Assembly: GCA_966211765.1 (NCBI GenBank)
Contig: CBIHOV010000001.1
Location: forward strand, 186,001-250,000
Length of the DNA: 64,000 nt
Source of the DNA: Paraflavitalea sp966211765
GTDB taxonomy: Bacteria; Bacteroidota; Bacteroidia; Chitinophagales; Chitinophagaceae
Reading direction: 5' to 3'
This document shows positions 57,790-64,000 of this stretch, one piece after another. A model generated the notes under the pieces. It did no database searches. It saw nothing but the letters and a program-made list of their open reading frames with translations, and had not been told where the DNA came from. Made by a program: the position numbers and the translations under genes. Numbering within the stretch: position 1 is the stretch's first letter; the number at the start of each line of letters is the position of its first letter.

Positions 57790-57868
57790 CAAGCGTTTGT
57801 ACTAAGTGCTTCCGGGAGCTGCCGGAGCGTTTCTGCAAGCACTGGATTACTGTGATACCGGGGCGGGA

Positions 57869-58750
57869 TCATTTACCGAGACTGGTATTTCCTTTGGCCC
57901 CGGGTAAAGGATTGAGCAGTATAGCGCGCACAATATCAGGTCTTTGCAACCTGATGAGATGGCCGGCATTGGGCAGGTAGACGAAGTTGGCCAGCTTTCC
58001 CTGAAGTATTTGCTTGGCAAATTCGAAGTTGGTAGGCTCGATAATGTCATCCTCGCCTCCCTGCACCACCGTCACCGGCACTTTGAGGTTTTTCCACTCC
58101 GGCAGCAACTTGCGCAGCTCTTCCACATGGGAAAACTTCTCGTCAGTGGCGCTCTTGATAAATCGGGGAAACAGCCAGTAAGGCGGTCCGCCATTGATAA
58201 AGGGATGAAACCACCAGAATTTTTCCTGGTCAGGATCGATGGCGGCGGCCAGCATTACCAGGTGGTTAAATTCCTGTGGGTATAATAAAGCCATTTTGCC
58301 TGCAATGGGCGCTCCATACGAGCTTCCCATTACCACGCCGGGTTTATGGGAGCGGTTTAGCCGCAAGGCTTCATGGATGGCAATCGCCTGGGTGGTAATG
58401 GAGGTCACCGCCTTGCGTTTGCCCTTAAACCGGGACTTATCGTAACCCGGTCGGTCGACGGCTATAATGTGAAAATGCTGTTGCAGCACCGAATCATCCA
58501 GCAGGTTGCGACTTCCATACCAGGCGCCTGGGGCGCCGTGGATCATTAGCAGGGGAGGAAGGGTGTCGGCGCCGGTAGTAGCGCAGAAAAGGGATACTGA
58601 ATCATTTCGGATGGTGAAATAAGTGGGTTTCACCTTTTTATCCTGGTAATATTTCCGTACCTCCCGGTTGGTCATGGTGAACCGGCTAAAGCAGCCGGAA
58701 CAGAAAAGGCCGGTGAGCAGGAGGATCAAGGTATATTTTACAGGCGTCAT
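57869..58750 (-). CDS. Lipoprotein alpha/beta hydrolase
   Basis: Exported hydrolase of 293 residues. The signal peptide ends in a lipobox-like CSGC (Cys ~20). The fold is canonical: oxyanion strand LLMIHGAPGAWYGS, VDRPGYDKSRF, nucleophile elbow GSSYGAP (Ser ~142), acid near GGEDDIIEP and catalytic His in NAGHLIRLQRP. Substrate is unknown. It stands alone with its own -7 box, which lies so close to the ATG that the mRNA may be leaderless. Downstream lies the arginine leader region, on the same strand, without a visible terminator between. Confidence 0.88.
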   Translation of the reverse strand: MTPVKYTLILLLTGLFCSGCFSRFTMTNREVRKYYQDKKVKPTYFTIRNDSVSLFCATTGADTLPPLLMIHGAPGAWYGSRNLLDDSVLQQHFHIIAVDRPGYDKSRFKGKRKAVTSITTQAIAIHEALRLNRSHKPGVVMGSSYGAPIAGKMALLYPQEFNHLVMLAAAIDPDQEKFWWFHPFINGGPPYWLFPRFIKSATDEKFSHVEELRKLLPEWKNLKVPVTVVQGGEDDIIEPTNFEFAKQILQGKLANFVYLPNAGHLIRLQRPDIVRAILLNPLPGAKGNTSLGK

Positions 58751-58755
58751 ATCCT

Positions 58756-58763
58756 CAAAACTA
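58756..58763 (-). promoter_or_regulatory. -7 promoter box for the alpha/beta hydrolase, possibly leaderless
   Basis: The minus strand reads TAGTTTTG, an exact TAnnTTTG match. Its last base is 6 bp from the ATG at 58750, so transcription would start at the start codon or nearly so. Confidence 0.5.
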
Positions 58764-58804
58764 ACAAATGACCCCGGCTTCTGTTGGGCGGGAAAGTTAA
58801 CTAT

Positions 58805-59068
58805 TCATAAAAATGCCACTATTTTCTGTTCCACCTTGTGCAATTCCATACCGGCATGGTACAATGTACCATCCTTAATGACTCCATCGGCGGTAAAGCC
58901 GGTATCGTCTATATAATCAATGTGATCACCTTTTAGGATATATCTTCCATGGTAGGCGCTCTGTTGGTCACCCCGGGCCTCTTCATAGCGCCCGTCGGGT
59001 AATAATTCATGCCGGATGTAGCCATTCCTGGTTACCCACATGCCGACGTAAAAGGGTGTATCGTTCAT
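58805..59068 (-). CDS. Atu4866-like small protein
   Basis: An 87-residue protein that I recognise as the Atu4866 family by YVGMWVTRNGYIRHELLPDG, RYEEARGDQQSAYHGRY and IDYIDDTGFTADGVIKDG. It is a small beta-rich domain of unknown function; related proteins are often encoded beside SDR oxidoreductases and AraC regulators. The start is 12 bp after the stop of the truncated AraC gene, and together with the SDR they probably form one transcript. No catalytic residue can be named. Confidence 0.85.
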   Translation of the reverse strand: MNDTPFYVGMWVTRNGYIRHELLPDGRYEEARGDQQSAYHGRYILKGDHIDYIDDTGFTADGVIKDGTLYHAGMELHKVEQKIVAFL

Positions 59069-59080
59069 GGTATTATTTTT

Positions 59081-59521
59081 TTACTCCGCTTGAATCTTCA
59101 ATGCCTGGTGAATGATCTCTGCCAGGTAATTGCCCAGCAGCTCATATTTGAAAGTGTAATTGTTGTTCACCTCTACCAGCATTTTTTCAAACAACTCACG
59201 GATATAGTTATCCTGTTTCGGATTTAAGAAATACACCGGGTTGACTTCCTTCCTGAATATGGGCAAGGCATGGAGTACCGTTTGCATTTTGACAGAAAGA
59301 AAGGCAGCATTGAACAGGCAGGAGAATCCGTTTGGTTTTGGAGGACAGCATCCTCCTGCCTGTGGCCCATGCGGGTTGTGAAAACACAACATGGTGCCTG
59401 CTCCCGGTGTATTACTGGCTACGAGACTGATGGCGTAATAATCAGCCTGCTGTTGCTGATGGGAAAAGATCCTGTTACGCTCTTCCAGCCTGAATACATA
59501 AAATTGCTTTGCATTATTCAT
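59081..59521 (-). CDS. AraC-family sensor domain without DNA-binding domain
   Basis: A 146-residue protein that aligns along its length with the N-terminal half of the AraC regulator at 60589. Matching pieces include GTMLCFHNPHGPQ with GTTLMFFNPSVPY, GFSCLFNAAFL with GFFCIFTEGFF, and YKYELLGNYLAEIIHQALKIQ-type helices near the end of both. It stops at exactly the linker where the full regulator goes on to its helix-turn-helix. About eight residues near position 45 are missing relative to the paralogue, and Cys/Gly replace others (GGCCPP). No remnant of the DNA-binding half lies downstream: the Atu4866-like gene starts 12 bp later. It may act as a dimer partner or decoy; this is inference. Confidence 0.8.
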   Translation of the reverse strand: MNNAKQFYVFRLEERNRIFSHQQQQADYYAISLVASNTPGAGTMLCFHNPHGPQAGGCCPPKPNGFSCLFNAAFLSVKMQTVLHALPIFRKEVNPVYFLNPKQDNYIRELFEKMLVEVNNNYTFKYELLGNYLAEIIHQALKIQAE

Positions 59522-59544
59522 GATCCTCGTATCTGTGGCAGCAA

Positions 59545-60402
59545 CTAAGCTTCTACCGGTTGATGCTCAAAAGCAGTTGAAACGGTCACAGATTTCCAGG
59601 CTTCCAATTCCTCGCGTATAGAATTGATCTTGTTATAAGCCAGGTCATAGGCATCAGCGCCCAGGAATAAATGCAAAGGAGGGTTTTTTGTTTCAGCGAT
59701 CTGGATCATAGCGAGCGCTGCCTTGTCGGGATCACCCAGTTGGTTACCATCCATGATGTTCTGGTGGAAAGCCTGCGATTCCCTTACTTCTTTGTACGCT
59801 TCAATAGGCTTTTCAGGAACTACCAGAGAACCGGAAGACAAGAACTGTGTTCTGAAATAACCGGGCGCCACAACAGTAGCATGAATGCCAAAAGATTTGA
59901 TCTCGGCCGACAGGGCTTCTGTCAATCCTTCAACGGCAAATTTGGTAGCGCAATAGATGCCAAAGCCGGGGAAGGTGCCGATGAATCCGCCAATGGAAGA
60001 GATATTGAAAATATGTCCGGATTGTTGAGCCCTTAAATAAGGCATTACTTTGCGGATCACATTGATGGTGCCGAATACATTGACATCGAAATTCTTCCTG
60101 GCTTCCGCATCAGACAACTCTTCCAGTGCACCTGCCAGTCCATAACCTGCATTGTTGACTACTACATCCAGTTGTCCGAAGCGTACAACCGTTTCGTCAA
60201 TGGCCTTTTGTATGCTTGCTTCACTGCTGATATCAACTGTAAGCGGCAGAAAATGATCGTGGTTACCCACTGCATGCTTCAGGTCTTCCTTGCTTCTGGA
60301 GGTAGCAGCTACTGCATAACCTTGTGCTAATAATTGCTGTACCAATGATAGACCCAGGCCTTTGGAGGCGCCGGTCACGAACCATACTTTACTTTGTTTC
60401 AT
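59545..60402 (-). CDS. SDR family oxidoreductase
   Basis: Short-chain dehydrogenase of 285 residues, probably NADP-dependent. ATG at 60402 gives the standard start KVWFVTGASKGLGLSLV with the TGxxxGxG cofactor motif; the frame is open to 60462 but that part precedes the promoter box. The NNAG motif (VVVNNAGYGLAGAL), catalytic Ser in FNISSIGGFIG and YCATKFAVEG (YxxxK) are present. Such SDRs act on many carbonyl substrates. It shares a pair of TTCAAA operator boxes with the upstream AraC gene and lies 23 bp before the truncated regulator gene. Confidence 0.93.
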   Translation of the reverse strand: MKQSKVWFVTGASKGLGLSLVQQLLAQGYAVAATSRSKEDLKHAVGNHDHFLPLTVDISSEASIQKAIDETVVRFGQLDVVVNNAGYGLAGALEELSDAEARKNFDVNVFGTINVIRKVMPYLRAQQSGHIFNISSIGGFIGTFPGFGIYCATKFAVEGLTEALSAEIKSFGIHATVVAPGYFRTQFLSSGSLVVPEKPIEAYKEVRESQAFHQNIMDGNQLGDPDKAALAMIQIAETKNPPLHLFLGADAYDLAYNKINSIREELEAWKSVTVSTAFEHQPVEA

Positions 60403-60423
60403 AATTGATTTGTTTTGATAACA

Positions 60424-60431
60424 CAAAGCTA
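60424..60431 (-). promoter_or_regulatory. -7 promoter box for the SDR operon
   Basis: The minus strand reads TAGCTTTG, an exact TAnnTTTG match and identical to the box of the AraC gene at 61524. The leader would be about 16 nt. No -33 TTTG lies at the usual distance; instead the paired operator sits upstream, as expected for an activator-dependent promoter. Confidence 0.55.
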
Positions 60432-60461
60432 CGGCGTGTACTGAGCGTTGTTGTTGTAGCA

Positions 60462-60488
60462 TTCAAAGCAATAGTTACGAAATTCAAA
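60462..60488 (-). promoter_or_regulatory. Candidate AraC operator of the SDR operon
   Basis: TTCAAA at 60462 and TTCAAA at 60483, in direct repeat 21 bp apart (two helical turns), ending 30 bp upstream of the -7 box. The same arrangement is found before the AraC gene at 61561. Written on the transcribed strand the boxes read TTTGAA. Confidence 0.55.
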
Positions 60489-60530
60489 CTGTATGAATTA
60501 AAGTGATCATGTTGGTGGTTGTAGAAGGCA

Positions 60531-60567
60531 AAAAAAAGCTGCACCAGTAGTGGTGCAGCAAAAAAAA
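60531..60567 (-). terminator. Intrinsic terminator after the AraC gene
   Basis: GCTGCACCA (60538-60546) and TGGTGCAGC (60551-60559) form a perfect 9-bp stem with a 4-nt loop and are followed on the minus strand by seven T's. It isolates the AraC gene from the SDR operon, each therefore having its own promoter. Confidence 0.92.
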
Positions 60568-60588
60568 TAATAGAGTAAGCTGGTAATG

Positions 60589-61491
60589 CTAAATGCTTCT
60601 GAATGCAGAAGGCGTAAGCGCTACTTGTTTTTTGAAAAAGTTGTTGAAGTGGGCAGGTTCTTCAAAGCCCAGGCAATAGCTGATCTCTGAAATATTCCAG
60701 TTGGTATGTTTTAATAAGGCTTTCGCTTCTGAAATAAGCCGTTCAAAAATATGTTCTGAAGTTGTTTTGCCCGTTGTTTCTTTGATGGCCCTGTTGAGGT
60801 GGTTCACGTGTACGGCCAGTTGCGTAGCAAAGTCGTTGGCCGAACGGAGCGTGAAACGCTGAGAAGGCGATTCGATCGGGAACTGCCTTTCCAACAACTC
60901 TGTAAATACGGCTGTGATGCGTGATTTGGCATTGGGATGCTGGTAAATGGTATCAGCAGGTTGTATTTTCAGGGCATAGTGAATGATCTCGGTTACATAA
61001 TTGCGCAGCAGGTCGTACTTGTACATATAATCTGAATTGATCTCTTCCTGCATCTTTTTGAATATCTGCGACACTTGTTTGTCCTGTGCTTCATCCAATG
61101 AATATGCGGGCTTACCGCCGGGGGCAAACATGGGAAATTCCTGGATACTGCCTCTTAGCTGACCGCTGAAAAAACCTTCAGTAAAAATGCAAAAGAAGCC
61201 GGAGGCATTGTCCGGACTACAATCCAGTGCATATGGCACTGAAGGATTGAAGAACATGAGCGTAGTACCCGCTACCTCAATGCTTTTATCGGCATAATGA
61301 TAAATATTGTTGCCCCGCATCATACTGATCTTATAAAATTCGCGGCGACTGTATTTGGGAGGATTTCCATTAGGACCTACAGAGTCCTCAATATTAAACA
61401 CATTGAAATGCCCGATGTCCTGCTTCAGGTTTGGGGGCAGGTGATTGAATTTCTTCTGGTAAAACTCCTCTAAGGTCTCTGTGTTTTTCAT
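60589..61491 (-). CDS. AraC family transcriptional regulator
   Basis: Regulator of 300 residues with an N-terminal cupin-like sensor domain (~30-180) and a C-terminal AraC DNA-binding domain (~210-300) containing two helix-turn-helix motifs: FATQLAVHVNHLNRAIKETT and ISEISYCLGFEEPAHFNNFF, with KKQVALTPSAFRSI at the end. Its promoter and that of the SDR share two TTCAAA boxes 21 bp apart, which suggests autoregulation and control of the SDR operon. The truncated paralogue at 59081 lacks the DNA-binding half. The ligand is unknown. Confidence 0.94.
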   Translation of the reverse strand: MKNTETLEEFYQKKFNHLPPNLKQDIGHFNVFNIEDSVGPNGNPPKYSRREFYKISMMRGNNIYHYADKSIEVAGTTLMFFNPSVPYALDCSPDNASGFFCIFTEGFFSGQLRGSIQEFPMFAPGGKPAYSLDEAQDKQVSQIFKKMQEEINSDYMYKYDLLRNYVTEIIHYALKIQPADTIYQHPNAKSRITAVFTELLERQFPIESPSQRFTLRSANDFATQLAVHVNHLNRAIKETTGKTTSEHIFERLISEAKALLKHTNWNISEISYCLGFEEPAHFNNFFKKQVALTPSAFRSI

Positions 61492-61523
61492 AATCCTTTA
61501 AAATTAGCAATTGTACGTTACCA

Positions 61524-61531
61524 CAAAGCTA
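61524..61531 (-). promoter_or_regulatory. -7 promoter box for the AraC gene
   Basis: The minus strand reads TAGCTTTG, an exact TAnnTTTG match and the same eight bases as the SDR promoter. Transcription would start near 61518, about 27 nt before the ATG at 61491. Confidence 0.55.
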
Positions 61532-61560
61532 AGCGGGTTCGCGTTCCTGAAATTACGCTT

Positions 61561-61587
61561 TTCAAACCGGTTATTGCAAAATTCAAA
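61561..61587 (-). promoter_or_regulatory. Candidate AraC operator of the AraC gene itself
   Basis: TTCAAA at 61561 and TTCAAA at 61582, direct repeats 21 bp apart, the first beginning 29 bp upstream of the -7 box. Spacing and distance to the -7 box match the SDR operon within one base. The outer flank AAATTCAAAC-like sequence is also shared by the two promoters. Confidence 0.55.
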
Positions 61588-61786
61588 CATTGGTAAAGGC
61601 GTCAGCTTCAGTGGAGCAACAATAATCCGGGCACTTGTTGCAGGGAAAGAAGAGATTATTATTAAATTCAAAAGCATAAAAATCAGTGTCTAACTGAATT
61701 AATGCAAATTCAACAGGCTCCAACGCAAATGGTCCGATTCCGGCATATTCTGTTGGAAATAGTTTTAAACGGTCACCTTTTAACAA
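61583..61786 (-). CDS. Possible small Cys-rich protein or gene remnant
   Basis: A 67-codon frame from TTG at 61786 to TGA at 61583-61585. It encodes LKLFPTEYAGIGPFALEPVE near its start and ends with a CNKCPDYCC cluster. Codon use looks more gene-like than in neighbouring chance frames, yet there is no ATG, no promoter box, and its stop overlaps the AraC operator. It may be the end of a decayed gene. It lies in a 726-bp gap (61492-62217) that otherwise contains only repeats and a palindrome. Confidence 0.3.
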   Translation of the reverse strand: MLKGDRLKLFPTEYAGIGPFALEPVEFALIQLDTDFYAFEFNNNLFFPCNKCPDYCCSTEADAFTNV

Positions 61787-61820
61787 GCTACCAGTACTGC
61801 CCCATAGCCGGGTTTGGCAA

Positions 61821-61993
61821 GGGCCTTGTTCGGGACATGTTCGTACCAAGACCGGAGTTAAAGCGCATTATCCCAAATTATGGTACGACTTTGTGACGAT
61901 TTTGGATCAGGAGAGGCTTGGTTTGTTTTTTGATATGGCTTGAGTTCGCCTTAGCGGCTTCCGAACAAGACCCGAACGAGGTACGACCCAGAC
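61821..61993. repeat. Inverted pair of 11-bp phased arrays
   Basis: On the plus strand CCGAACAAGAC at 61961, CCGAACGAGGT at 61972 and ACGACCCAGAC at 61983 follow each other in an 11-bp phase. About 110 bp upstream, TTCG at 61829 and 61840 belongs to the same words on the opposite strand (CTTGTTCGGGAC, ATGTTCGTACC), so the pair is inverted. The words resemble GTCCCGATAAG of the array at 24385. Confidence 0.55.
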
Positions 61994-62050
61994 CAAAACA
62001 AAGGTGCCTCCTTTGGGCGCAAATGAGGCATTGTTACACCACTCAAGTCA

Positions 62051-62123
62051 CACCAAATCCACACTGAACCAATGGGCCCAGTGCGGATTTGGTGCGGATT
62101 TAGTGCGGATATAGTGCGGGAAA
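62051..62123. repeat. 11-bp tandem array with an inverted copy
   Basis: Four consecutive 11-bp units: AGTGCGGATTT at 62080, GGTGCGGATTT at 62091, AGTGCGGATAT at 62102 and AGTGCGGGAAA at 62113. Just upstream, CACCAAATCCACACT (62051-62065) is the reverse complement of 62080-62094 with one mismatch, so a long hairpin can form. Confidence 0.75.
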
Positions 62124-62160
62124 CAGGCTATAAGCGTACACTATAGGTAAATGATTGGTA

Positions 62161-62181
62161 GTACTTTCAGGCTGAAAGTAC
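62161..62181. repeat. 21-bp palindrome downstream of GGGP synthase
   Basis: GTACTTTCAG (62161-62170) and CTGAAAGTAC (62172-62181) are perfect reverse complements around one central base. It lies 36 bp past the stop at 62218. There is no T-tract, so it is not a classic terminator; a protein-binding site or RNA hairpin is possible. Confidence 0.6.
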
Positions 62182-62217
62182 CCTGTTAAAGCTTGTGCTT
62201 TGGGGATAATGTATTAA

Positions 62218-62976
62218 CTAAGAGGTCTTTACGGGAACTGAGTGGATGGCGGCGGCCATTTCTTTGATGAGGGAAGCGTCTTTTTCAATGGCATTGCCAA
62301 TAACGATCACATCGGCGCCGGCCTTACAGTTGAGGTAGGCTTTTTCAGGATTGGTGATACCACCGCCGATCACCAGGGGTGTTTCGATTACCTGGGATAC
62401 CTTTTCGATCATGCTTTCGGTAATGGGCCGGCGGGCGCCACTGCCAGCATCCATATAAATAAGCTTCATGCCGAGCATTTCACCCGCCATGGCGGTACAC
62501 ATGGCAATCTCATTCTTATCGGCCGGGATGGGCGCCGTGTTGCTGATATAAGAGACGGTAGTAGGTGCTCCGCCATCAATGACCATATAGCCGGTGGAAA
62601 TGATCTCCAGCCCGCTTTGCTTTACAAATGGGGCAGATATCACATGCTGACCGATCAATAATTCGGGATTTCTACCTGAAATAACGGAGAGATATAATAA
62701 GGCATCCGCGAAGCGGGATACCTGGGAGGGACTGCCGGGAAACAGGATAACGGGGATATCACAATTTCTCTTTATCTGCTGCACAACCTCGTCTAACTGA
62801 TTGGAAATGACCAAACTACCGCCTACAAAAAGGTAGTCAGCCCCTGCTTCCACTGCCAAAGTGGTTAGCTCATCAGTCTTCTCAGCCGTTACCTTATCCG
62901 GATCAATGAGTACGGCAAACGACTTATGTCCTTTCGCTTTCTGTAGAAGTAGAGATTGATAGATACGATTCGTCAT
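62218..62976 (-). CDS. Geranylgeranylglyceryl/heptaprenylglyceryl phosphate synthase
   Basis: TIM-barrel prenyltransferase of 252 residues that joins a polyprenyl diphosphate to glycerol-1-phosphate. Signature segments are FAVLIDPDKVTAEKTDEL, YLFVGGSLVISNQLDEVV, IPVILFPGSPSQVSRFADAL, LIYMDAGSGARRPI and VIGGGITNPEKA; the last two bind the phosphate. This is the group found in archaea and, as a bacterial branch, in Bacteroidota, where archaeal-type ether lipid headgroups have been considered. The product in this organism is unknown. No glycerol-1-phosphate dehydrogenase is in the window. Confidence 0.93.
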   Translation of the reverse strand: MTNRIYQSLLLQKAKGHKSFAVLIDPDKVTAEKTDELTTLAVEAGADYLFVGGSLVISNQLDEVVQQIKRNCDIPVILFPGSPSQVSRFADALLYLSVISGRNPELLIGQHVISAPFVKQSGLEIISTGYMVIDGGAPTTVSYISNTAPIPADKNEIAMCTAMAGEMLGMKLIYMDAGSGARRPITESMIEKVSQVIETPLVIGGGITNPEKAYLNCKAGADVIVIGNAIEKDASLIKEMAAAIHSVPVKTS

Positions 62977-63055
62977 GCCTTAGCTATTGGATCTTATACA
63001 AAAATGCGAAAAGTTTTTGGCTTTCACGCAGTTAATTAGGGATGTGGATAATCAC

Positions 63056-63805
63056 TTATAAACGTACGTAAGTGGCTACCTGAACGATGTGATTGTTCGA
63101 AAAATCATTGCCCCGGCCATTTACATACTGATTCATATAGCCCATTTCTGCGTCAAATTTCTTGTGGAATCGATAGCCGAGCGCGATATAAGCCCGGTTC
63201 TGATCAAAGAACTTTCCATTGACTGCCGATTTATCACCAATATTCACGAATACTTCATTTTGTAATGCGAGAAAGGGTGCTTTGCCATCCGCCGGCCAGG
63301 GAACGAGGGGTGTTACATTCCGGATAAAATACCGCAGCCGGTTGGCGTAAACATTTCCCTCATTCTTCAATTCATTATGCATTACGAAAGATTTGGCAAT
63401 AAACCGCTGTTCCAACCGCAATCTGTGTGCCAGTGTACCTTTTTTGGCATGAACGCCGGAACCTACCACCAGGGGATGGGTAAACAGCAATTGCTCCCAC
63501 AGGCGATGCTCGGGGGCATACCCACTTACCCCGGTTATCACTCTTCGGTTACGGATATACGCATACCCGCCGGTAAGGACCAGTTTCTTGTTGACATGAT
63601 AATTCAGACCTGCACGCAACAATAAAGTTTGTATATGTTCCAGCTGATCACTACTTCTTAACTGGAAGTCAGAATGTATGCTTAATCTGGTATTGATTTT
63701 GACAGTATTAAAATCCGCCACCCAACCGGTGAGTTGGGTTTGGGCAGCAACCCGATCCATACTGAGCAGCAGCAATGCGAAGATGAAAAAGTACCTGTAG
63801 TTCAT
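63056..63805 (-). CDS. DUF2490 domain-containing outer-membrane protein
   Basis: Exported protein of 249 residues. ATG at 63805 gives a signal peptide ending in RVAAQ; the frame is open eleven residues further upstream without a better start. The mature part is a beta-barrel of the DUF2490 type: WVADFNTVKINTRLSIHSDF, the repeated strand pattern KLVLTGGYAYIRNRRVITGV and EHRLWEQLLFTHPLV, and a C-terminal strand IVQVATYVRL. Function unknown; members are outer-membrane proteins. It is followed on the left by GGGP synthase with 79 bp between. Confidence 0.88.
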   Translation of the reverse strand: MNYRYFFIFALLLLSMDRVAAQTQLTGWVADFNTVKINTRLSIHSDFQLRSSDQLEHIQTLLLRAGLNYHVNKKLVLTGGYAYIRNRRVITGVSGYAPEHRLWEQLLFTHPLVVGSGVHAKKGTLAHRLRLEQRFIAKSFVMHNELKNEGNVYANRLRYFIRNVTPLVPWPADGKAPFLALQNEVFVNIGDKSAVNGKFFDQNRAYIALGYRFHKKFDAEMGYMNQYVNGRGNDFSNNHIVQVATYVRL

Positions 63806-63879
63806 GCCTGCAAAAAAACGATAAAAGGGGCAAAGCATTGAAATGAATATTGATCAATGTATTAAAATGCTGTTAAGAA

Positions 63880-63975
63880 AAGATGAGAAGACGGGAAGAA
63901 GGAAAGTCCGCAAGTCGGAACGACAGTAAGACGATAAGTTGTTAAGAAGGAAAGACTATATGTTGGAAAGAACAA
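63880..63975. repeat. Twelve-unit 8-bp phased array
   Basis: Units of 8 bp keep phase from 63880 to 63975: AAGATGAG at 63880, AAGACGGG at 63888, AAGAAGGA at 63896, AAGTCCGC at 63904, AAGTCGGA at 63912, ACGACAGT at 63920, AAGACGAT at 63928, AAGTTGTT at 63936 and so on to AAGAACAA at 63968. Ten of twelve begin AAG, one ACG and one ATG; the other five bases vary. It is the longest such array in the window and lies in gene-free DNA up to the window end. Confidence 0.8.
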
Positions 63976-64000
63976 TTGAATCCAATGATTGTATTACTTA

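Noticed and set aside
57523..57855. 110-codon plus-strand open frame over the arginine leader
   Set aside because: It is antisense to the leader frame, has no promoter box or recognisable motif, and its composition looks like a shadow.
62080..62123. Origin iterons or dnaA boxes
   Set aside because: Units do not match TTATNCACA and no replication initiator gene is nearby, although gyrB is in the window.

Overview
The window looks like chromosomal DNA from a member of the Bacteroidota, most likely a Chitinophagaceae-type organism. The evidence is the gliding genes gldE and gldD in the mutY-ssb-gldE-gldD order, DUF5777, LVIVD and DUF2490 envelope proteins, a reg_prop sensor kinase, geranylgeranylglyceryl-phosphate synthase, an N-acylornithine carbamoyltransferase instead of ordinary OTCase, many exact copies of the Bacteroidota -7 promoter box TAnnTTTG, and start regions without obvious Shine-Dalgarno sequences. 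No rRNA, tRNA, insertion sequence, prophage or CRISPR array was recognised.

Layout. 1-3 kb (minus): RNase G (cut by the window edge), a 31-residue basic mS38-like protein, a TPR protein and HU. 3-9 kb (plus): mutY, ssb, gldE, gldD and a TPR membrane protein. 9-12.6 kb: a DUF3109 Cys-rich protein, LutB and a polysaccharide deacetylase. 12.6-17.2 kb (minus): a DMT exporter, purH and comEC. 17.8-20.6 kb: an uncharacterised protein, a multi-TM protein, and a LuxR-type histidine kinase/response regulator pair. 20.6-24.8 kb (minus): DinB, carB and a small membrane protein. 25-34 kb: M23 peptidase, Bcp, a reg_prop kinase with its regulator, a frameshifted lipoprotein, a large TPR protein, and a possible structured RNA ending in a strong terminator. 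34-36.4 kb: cytochrome-like lipoprotein, OB-fold protein, YceI and a DUF5777 barrel. 36.4-39.2 kb (minus): outer-membrane protein, two LVIVD lipoproteins and birA. 39.3-48.9 kb: rsfS, ftsH, lutC, a gamma-glutamylcyclotransferase-like protein, lpxH, a propeller protein, mscS, merR (minus) and gyrB.

48.9-57.8 kb (minus) is a complete arginine operon: GNAT acyltransferase, argG, argC, argD, argF', argB, an argE-like gene and argH. Upstream of it lies an unannotated 44-codon reading frame whose end is packed with Arg codons, a candidate leader peptide. ArgF' has Val at the position that separates acetyl- from succinyl-ornithine enzymes, so the pathway may run on N-succinyl intermediates. 57.9-61.5 kb (minus) holds a hydrolase and a small AraC circuit: a full AraC regulator, an SDR, a regulator paralogue that has only the sensor domain, and an Atu4866-like protein. 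Both circuit promoters carry the same pair of TTCAAA boxes 21 bp apart. 62-64 kb: GGGP synthase and DUF2490.

The most unusual feature outside genes is a set of degenerate but strictly phased short arrays in intergenic DNA, mostly just downstream of genes. Unit lengths are 7 bp (6484, 27481), 8 bp (24170, 26943, 63880) and 11 bp (24385, 61961, 62080). Units vary in sequence but keep phase; the longest runs for twelve 8-bp units.
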